Shown piece after piece: positions 52,835-58,333 of a stretch of 58,333 bases of DNA (its first letter is position 1; every line of letters begins with the position of its first letter). The notes beneath the pieces were generated by a model. The model worked only from the letters and a program-made list of their open reading frames with translations. It searched no databases and had not been told where the DNA came from. The position numbers and the translations under genes are program-made. The DNA is from Chloroflexota bacterium (lineage in GTDB: Bacteria > Chloroflexota > Anaerolineae > J036 > Brachytrichaceae), in the NCBI GenBank assembly GCA_021788625.1, contig JAJYKL010000015.1, positions 1 to 58,333 of the forward strand, given 5' to 3'.

Positions 52835-55822
52835 TCACCCACTCTGAATATCAACTAAGCAGGCAACTCGTGCTACGGTTTCTATCGCAATTGCTGCCAA
52901 CGCAGCTCCATAGTCCAGGTCTATATTAGCCATGGTGTCCAGGCTATCGTGGTAACCCGTGCGGTTTATGTCATAGTTCTCCATGAACAGTACAGCCGGT
53001 ATGCCAGTATCCGAGAAGATCTGTCCATCGGTATTGAACAATGAACTGGCAGGGTCGTTTACCGTACGAACCTCACCACCTAAACTCAGATATTTGGAAA
53101 TGTCAGGGATAGTTGATCCGTCCTGACTGCGCTTGCCATGTCCACACCCCACTCGTTCAGGGCTCATGTTCCACTCTCGTGTCGCGTTATTCCAGATCAT
53201 ATTGGCTATGTGTGCCTGCCTCGCCAGTTGCAGCGATTGAAGACCCATACCTGGCGATATCTGGAAGATATTTCGATCCGAGTCGCGGTTATGAGCAATC
53301 ATATCCATGACATACAGACCTGCCACCCGTGTATTTGACAGATCAATCCACTGGTCCGCTTCCAGGTGGAGCCGCAGTGTTTTCTCCACTACTGCCTGGC
53401 AAAAATGCCGTGCGCCCAGGCTGTCAGCCGGGAATTCCTCCCCCGTCAGGTGCAGCAGCCATATATCTCGCTGCAACTTGCCTTCACGCGCGAGGTGCAA
53501 ATAGATGGGTGCGGCTTGCAGCAGCGTCGCAGTCGCCGAGTCGTTATCATCGGCGCCTGCCGCAGCTTTACGGGCTCCATTACCACCACGTGATGCATAG
53601 TAGATGTCTTCCATGTATGCGGTGTCATAATGGTCGGCTAATATAACGCATTGACTGTGATCGTTGCCTGGGATGTATACCAGTATGTCGCGTTCATAGG
53701 CGTGGCCTTCCTGGTTACTCTTCCACCCGCCAAAGAGTGGAAAATCGAAGTCAGTTCGCCAGTGGAACGGAAGCTCACCACATCTGGCGCGACCTTCCAT
53801 ACCAGCCTTCGCGATAGCATCGCGGTGTCGCCTGATCAGATAATCACCCAAGTAGTCCAGGTCGCGGTGATGATGGGTCACTTCTCCTTCGGTGGTTGGG
53901 TCAAGCACCACATCAGCGTTGTCTTTGGTCAGGTAGCTACCATCGGAAAGAGTCTTGATGTCGTTCCAGTAAGAAACCTCAAAGTCCCGTTTTCGGGTTT
54001 CGTGGTAGGTAATGGGATCTGGAATGCTGCCGGGGACAATCGCCTTCTCCGCATCACCGGCAGACGCAATAATTTCTTGCAGCGATGCCTGTACCAACTG
54101 ATATGCATGCGGATCAATACTTCGTTCCTTCAGGGAAGCAAGCCAATCATCCAGGCTTTCGTCTTTAGCCACACGCACAATCTGGCGTGCGAAGTCACGC
54201 GAGAGCGATTGCTGTCCCGATTGGCGCCACACCTCCAGTAACGAAATGATATTGAGCGATGTTTGATGGGCATAGTGGTCATGCGGACTGTGAAAACCCG
54301 TCAAAGCAGCCAAATAGACAGGTCGGCGCAGCAGGCGTGGCCACAATTCGACCGGATGGGCCAGGTTGCTGTAATCCGGTGTATAAGCAGTCAGGTATCC
54401 AAGCGGTGCATCTGGGAAAATCATCACCTGTTCATCATGTTGCGATAGATAAGCGACGACTGGTCTGTGCCAGTACACTTCGTGCACGCCAACTTGCATC
54501 GCCGGAAACTGGAAACGATAAGCAAACAGCCCTCCCTCAGTTAATGCGGCCTCTGCTTTATGAATCTGCCTGGGTGTGGCATGAGGTCCATCGAGTAAAA
54601 GATCAAAATTCCGATCCCAGATCTGGCAGTTTCGGGCCATGGGTTTGTCATAGAGGTCAAGGGTTTCAAGGTCCGTGCCGAAAAGTACCTTATTCACTTT
54701 CGCTACTCGGGGCGTCAACGCCAGTTCGTCCTCGTAGCGGTGAACGCGATCCCAGCGGTGCGTGCGGGCATAGGTTTCCTGGAGCAACTCTTTTTGCACT
54801 GCATCAGATTCCATACCGGGATGTGGCTGGTGTAGCCATCCTGTTTGGGGCACACGCAATCCTTCCAGTCCAGCGTGTCGAGCGACCAGGCGCAAAAGCG
54901 GTATCTGCATCGCCAGTGGCAGTTGCTGCTGTAGGTGTTGATAAGTTTTCATTCCCAGATATACCAGGCTGCCAGGAAATGGAATCAGGTGCAGCAAACC
55001 TGACAGATACGCCTGGCGCACTTCAACAGGAAGCTGGCTAAAAGGTGCAAAAGTTAATAAGTAGCGAACTCCTTGCACCGGCGCATGTTCCTCCATGACG
55101 AACGCTCGCGTCCAGGCAGGCAGCAGGGTTTCGGGCTTCTCATGGTGGCTGTGCGTATTTCCAACCAGGATCCGAAAGCCGGCTGCATGTAATTGCTCTG
55201 GTGTAGATAGGTTCTCGTTATAAATAGTGGAGAGAAGACGGATGAAAAAGCCCATGCCATCATCGGCTTTCTGCTCTTGTCCGGGTGCCCTATAAAAGCT
55301 CTTCCAGAAAGTAACTTCGAGTCCCTGCTCACTGCCGCCAAACAGCGTCCAGATAACACGCGCCTTATCGTCCTGTGTCTTTGACAATGCGAATGGCAGG
55401 AATGACACAAAGCGTTCATGTCGCAGTTGTCCAGCACGATCTGCCAGCTCAGGGGGCCAATAGGGATTGTCTAGCAAGTTCTGGCCGCCATGACCAGCGA
55501 TGTGGTAGTCTGACTTGCCCTGCCCCAGATGAAGTAGGTGACTCATCACCTGCCGGGAGATGTGCTCCAGTCCGGGTCTAAGCTGATACTCTTCATCCAT
55601 TTCTGAGACGTACCATCCATACGGATCGTCTTCATGAAATAGTGTGTCATCGAGGAAACCGTATGGAGAGCGTCCCAGGCGTGGCGGCGGAGTGAATTCA
55701 GAATAGGCTGGCAGGGGGTATCGCTCTTGTCCCTCGAACCACGGATATCCCTTTACCAGCTCATGCCAACCAGTAAGCTTTGCACTTTCCTTCTCATGGA
55801 ATTCATGCTGTTCTGCACACAT
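52835..55822 (-). CDS. large protein with C-terminal M28-type metallopeptidase domain
   Basis: This is a 995-residue protein. The last third (about 665-990) is an M28 aminopeptidase-like domain with the zinc ligands in order: H731 (LADHYDT), D758-D759 (GADDNDSAT), E795-E796 (TGEEF), an Asp in VMDMIAHN and a late His (YHDSLDT). This predicts a two-zinc exopeptidase. No signal peptide or membrane helix is visible, so it should be cytosolic unless exported by another route. The first about 640 residues resemble no family I can name and include motifs such as GNTHSHHEKPETLLP; they could be a second enzyme or a substrate-selecting domain. The start (ATG at 55822) has AGGTG four bases upstream. Flanking genes do not suggest a pathway. 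Confidence 0.8.
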   Translation of the reverse strand: MCAEQHEFHEKESAKLTGWHELVKGYPWFEGQERYPLPAYSEFTPPPRLGRSPYGFLDDTLFHEDDPYGWYVSEMDEEYQLRPGLEHISRQVMSHLLHLGQGKSDYHIAGHGGQNLLDNPYWPPELADRAGQLRHERFVSFLPFALSKTQDDKARVIWTLFGGSEQGLEVTFWKSFYRAPGQEQKADDGMGFFIRLLSTIYNENLSTPEQLHAAGFRILVGNTHSHHEKPETLLPAWTRAFVMEEHAPVQGVRYLLTFAPFSQLPVEVRQAYLSGLLHLIPFPGSLVYLGMKTYQHLQQQLPLAMQIPLLRLVARHAGLEGLRVPQTGWLHQPHPGMESDAVQKELLQETYARTHRWDRVHRYEDELALTPRVAKVNKVLFGTDLETLDLYDKPMARNCQIWDRNFDLLLDGPHATPRQIHKAEAALTEGGLFAYRFQFPAMQVGVHEVYWHRPVVAYLSQHDEQVMIFPDAPLGYLTAYTPDYSNLAHPVELWPRLLRRPVYLAALTGFHSPHDHYAHQTSLNIISLLEVWRQSGQQSLSRDFARQIVRVAKDESLDDWLASLKERSIDPHAYQLVQASLQEIIASAGDAEKAIVPGSIPDPITYHETRKRDFEVSYWNDIKTLSDGSYLTKDNADVVLDPTTEGEVTHHHRDLDYLGDYLIRRHRDAIAKAGMEGRARCGELPFHWRTDFDFPLFGGWKSNQEGHAYERDILVYIPGNDHSQCVILADHYDTAYMEDIYYASRGGNGARKAAAGADDNDSATATLLQAAPIYLHLAREGKLQRDIWLLHLTGEEFPADSLGARHFCQAVVEKTLRLHLEADQWIDLSNTRVAGLYVMDMIAHNRDSDRNIFQISPGMGLQSLQLARQAHIANMIWNNATREWNMSPERVGCGHGKRSQDGSTIPDISKYLSLGGEVRTVNDPASSLFNTDGQIFSDTGIPAVLFMENYDINRTGYHDSLDTMANIDLDYGAALAAIAIETVARVACLVDIQSG

Positions 55823-56044
55823 GTGACACCTGCCTGATGTTAAGGATCTGGCTTGATATCGATGCAGAGATCAGCGCAGACCACATTGTACGTTTATAGG
55901 TACCGATAATGTAGGTTCTGTGAAAAACTGTTTACACAACCGAACGCGTAGATTGGAGAGTATGGCAACTAGAGAAATGAGCGTGCATGGAGTTCATACC
56001 AGATGCAAGCGGGACTAAGATAGGATATTAGGTATTGTGCGTCT

Positions 56045-58333
56045 ATGCCAAGCAAATCGACAGGTCTTCGCTTTTCAACTGCATTGCTGGGCTTGATTAT
56101 CCTGTTTGGTTTTGCCTTGCGTCTATGGAACCTGGGTACGCAAAGCCTGTGGCATGACGAAGCCTGGTCTATCTTCAGCTCGTATCATCCCCTCGCATGG
56201 GGAGCCCAGGGCACAGATCCCAATACACCTCCTCTTTTTTACATTACGCTCAGTGCGTGGATGCACCTGGTTGGCGATGGGGTGTGGCTCCTGCGCTTCT
56301 GGTCGGTGACTTTCGGCGTCCTCATCATCGCTCTCACGACACGCCTCGTATGGCGTTGGTTCGGCAAGCCAGCCGCTTTGATTTCGGCCGCATTCGTGGC
56401 CGTGTCCCCTCTGCTATGGGTATATTCGCAGGAGATTCGAGCTTACATTGCCGTCCCGATCTTCGCGCTCATCTTGTTGCTTTTGCTCGACAGGTTTCTG
56501 CGCTCCCCAGACCGAACGCTTCTAGTGGCCATATTGGCTACCGAGTTGTTGGCGCTCTATACTCACAACCTGGCTGTAGCCCTTGTCGCCTGGCTCAATG
56601 CCTTAGTCATAGTCGCCTGGGGAATCAGGCGAGCATGGCGAAAAGTGGGTGTATGGTTAGCCAGCCAGTGCGGTATTGCGCTAGCCTATTTACCCTGGCT
56701 CCTCACTCAAAGACCAACGGGCTCCGCACTCAATACTGTCCCCGCACTCACACCCATGGTCGTGTGGGATGTCTGGCAGTCATACTTCACAGGAGAAGCA
56801 GCCCTCCTCAATTCTGACCCCATACTATTAATACTGATCAGTGTTTTGGGCGTCACCGCAATCGCTTCACTGATCGCGGCATTATGGTGGCGCAGGTCTG
56901 CACGCCTCTACCTACTCATATCACAGGCGCTGCTTGTGCCAGTGGCTGAGCTGGCTATTATCTGGGGCGCTCATATAGATTTCCATCCACGATATTTCAT
57001 CGCAGGGGTGCCTGCCATACTGGTAGTCATCGCCGTTGGCATGGAAGCATTCAATCGGCAAGTGTTTATTGCTTCTCATGCGAAGGTGCTGCGACCGTTG
57101 GCTTTTGCATGGCGGCATACTTTTCTGGCAATAGCAGCCCTGATGGTAATTGGCACTGGTTATGAAGCTCTACGCCAGACCGAAGGCAATCCCATTTACC
57201 AGCATGATGACTTTCGCGCCATTGCTACTTATTACGCGCGGCTACCTGCGCATGATGCAATTGTGATCCCCTATGGTTGGGAACCCACACTGGCATATTA
57301 CGCCTCGAAGATCGGGATCCGCGCGCAGATCGTTGGTATCCCGCTAGACACATCATGGCAGACTATTGCTGAGCATCTTAACGCGCTGCATGCTGAGCAT
57401 GTAGAAGTGTTAACGTGGTACCAGAGTCCGGCGGATTTACGCGGCATATACCCATGCCTGCTGGGAGCTGTTACAACACAACCGCCCAGTACGTATACAG
57501 TGGTTGGCCTGACAACAACCGGTTATGATCATCCCGGTCATATCGAAGCCCAACCGCTGCCCTCACAATCTATCTCGTTTGGGTTATTTGCTTCGACTGA
57601 TACCACGATTATCACCGGTACGCGCCGAGTGTGTGTTATGAGTGGCTGGAAACTGATTGATAAGGACGCTGTCGGCCATCAGGAACCGTATCGGGCGAGT
57701 ATTGGTTTACAGAACCCACAGGGATGGTTGTTTACCCGTGGCGATTCCGACTTGCGTGACAACCACCAGGTATCGTCATTATTCTGGCCGTTGGGACAGA
57801 GCGGCAAGAGCTACATACTTCTGAATTACCCAACCGGCACACCTCCGGGGTTGTACCCATTAATGCTGAGCTTATACGGTGCTCAGTCGTTGCATGGCCT
57901 TGACGTCATGAAAGGTAAAACGCCTGTTGGGCAAGTAGTGCAGATTGGCACACTGGCGATTCCTCGTTCAGAAGCTGATATTACAGAGCTGGACGCCTTT
58001 CACTTTATAACGGTTTCCACATCCGTATCAATTTCGTTAATCACACCATCAGGAAGTAGCCGCTGCATCCTTCAGCCAGGTCAGACATTTCGTGTAACGG
58101 CGCTCTGGCGAAAAACCGCAGAACCTGCACAATCAGCCATATTGCGTTTGCGTGGTTCTGGCTGGCAGGCAGAGCAGCAAGCCACTCTGGGCGCAAGAAG
58201 TAAAGTGGGCCGCGTGCAACTGGCATGGTATACGCTGACTATTCCCGCACACGCGCAAGGTCAGGCGATACTCGAGGCTGTCGAACCAGGTAGTGAAGGT
58301 ACACGTAAGTTGCTGGCCTGCACTGTAACTACC
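56045..58333 (+). CDS. GT-C membrane glycosyltransferase (GT39/ArnT-like), 3'-truncated
   Basis: An open frame of 763 codons runs from the ATG at 56045 to the last base with no stop, so the C-terminus lies beyond the window. The N-terminal half has about nine to ten membrane helices. The first loop carries SLWHDEAWS, the Asp-Glu motif of GT-C enzymes that use polyprenyl-phosphate sugars, followed by NTPPLFY and VYSQEIRAY, both typical of the GT39 family. From about residue 385 a large extracytoplasmic part follows (HDDFRAIATYYARLPAHDAIVIPYGWEP and beyond). It should transfer a sugar to a lipid, protein or glycan outside the membrane. An in-frame TAG at 56021 leaves 56045 as the only reasonable start. 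Confidence 0.88.
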   Translation, partial: MPSKSTGLRFSTALLGLIILFGFALRLWNLGTQSLWHDEAWSIFSSYHPLAWGAQGTDPNTPPLFYITLSAWMHLVGDGVWLLRFWSVTFGVLIIALTTRLVWRWFGKPAALISAAFVAVSPLLWVYSQEIRAYIAVPIFALILLLLLDRFLRSPDRTLLVAILATELLALYTHNLAVALVAWLNALVIVAWGIRRAWRKVGVWLASQCGIALAYLPWLLTQRPTGSALNTVPALTPMVVWDVWQSYFTGEAALLNSDPILLILISVLGVTAIASLIAALWWRRSARLYLLISQALLVPVAELAIIWGAHIDFHPRYFIAGVPAILVVIAVGMEAFNRQVFIASHAKVLRPLAFAWRHTFLAIAALMVIGTGYEALRQTEGNPIYQHDDFRAIATYYARLPAHDAIVIPYGWEPTLAYYASKIGIRAQIVGIPLDTSWQTIAEHLNALHAEHVEVLTWYQSPADLRGIYPCLLGAVTTQPPSTYTVVGLTTTGYDHPGHIEAQPLPSQSISFGLFASTDTTIITGTRRVCVMSGWKLIDKDAVGHQEPYRASIGLQNPQGWLFTRGDSDLRDNHQVSSLFWPLGQSGKSYILLNYPTGTPPGLYPLMLSLYGAQSLHGLDVMKGKTPVGQVVQIGTLAIPRSEADITELDAFHFITVSTSVSISLITPSGSSRCILQPGQTFRVTALWRKTAEPAQSAILRLRGSGWQAEQQATLGARSKVGRVQLAWYTLTIPAHAQGQAILEAVEPGSEGTRKLLACTVTT

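Noticed and set aside
54259-55041. 260-codon + strand frame opposite the M28 peptidase gene
   Set aside because: It is the antisense of a well-supported coding region; the - strand frame carries all zinc ligands in order.
1-58333. tRNA genes, CRISPR arrays, insertion sequences or phage genes
   Set aside because: No cloverleaf, regular short repeats, transposase or integrase motifs were seen by eye; a tRNA or repeat scan was not possible.

Overview
The window looks like a chromosomal segment of a monoderm-type bacterium, most likely a member of the Chloroflexota (Anaerolineae-like). This is inferred from the gene mix: long GAF/PAS sensor kinases, GH3-family proteins, VWA-TM-FHA proteins, WXG100 proteins, an LCP protein and cydABDC at moderate GC. 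No rRNA or ribosomal protein gene is present to confirm it. No tRNA, CRISPR array or insertion sequence was seen.

Layout. (1) 1-19.2 kb, almost all on the + strand, is a sensory block. It holds the 3' end of a URO-D-superfamily gene, a lone receiver, a 1394-aa hybrid histidine kinase, a small membrane methyltransferase paired with a GH3-type acyl-adenylating enzyme, a 7TM-GAF3-HD-GYP protein, a GAF4-GGDEF diguanylate cyclase, a transmembrane Ser/Thr kinase, and a one-chain fusion of histidine kinase with a LuxR-type response regulator. (2) 19.25-41.5 kb is a type VII (ESX/WXG100)-like secretion island. On the - strand, in transcription order, come six small proteins (four WXG100-like, one of them decayed, a fifth helical one ending in a YxxxE motif, and a Gly-rich WXG100 chimera) and an EspG-like candidate chaperone. 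After one + strand gene come a 2942-aa EssC/EccC-type ATPase, an EsaB/YukD-like ubiquitin fold fused to FHA, three secreted-VWA/TM/FHA receptors and a transmembrane PP2C phosphatase. The + strand gene is a zinc-ribbon pseudokinase with a C-terminal membrane helix, reminiscent of EssB. (3) 41.7-55.8 kb is metabolic: a membrane-anchored Mo-cofactor oxidoreductase, an LCP protein, an SDR, cydA-cydB-cydD-cydC, a PII-like cyclic-di-AMP receptor and a large M28-type peptidase. (4) 56.0 kb to the end is a GT-C (GT39-like) membrane glycosyltransferase cut by the window edge.

The most striking object is the EssC-type ATPase. Instead of the usual three FtsK-type ATPase domains it has seven P-loops, built from three diverged tandem D1-D2 cassettes plus a terminal D3. 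All three D1 modules keep a Walker B Asp-Glu, whereas every D2 lacks the Glu. FHA domains, normally at the N-terminus of Firmicutes EssC, are absent from it and sit instead on the YukD-like protein and on three membrane receptors, next to a PP2C phosphatase. I infer a secretion system controlled by threonine phosphorylation: a kinase (15.7 kb) and a phosphatase (23.3 kb), both membrane-anchored with Ser/Thr-rich outer tails, would write and erase marks read by the FHA proteins. Two chains of the triplicated ATPase could in principle supply the six D1 modules of a ring. These functional links are inference; the domain content is read from the sequence.
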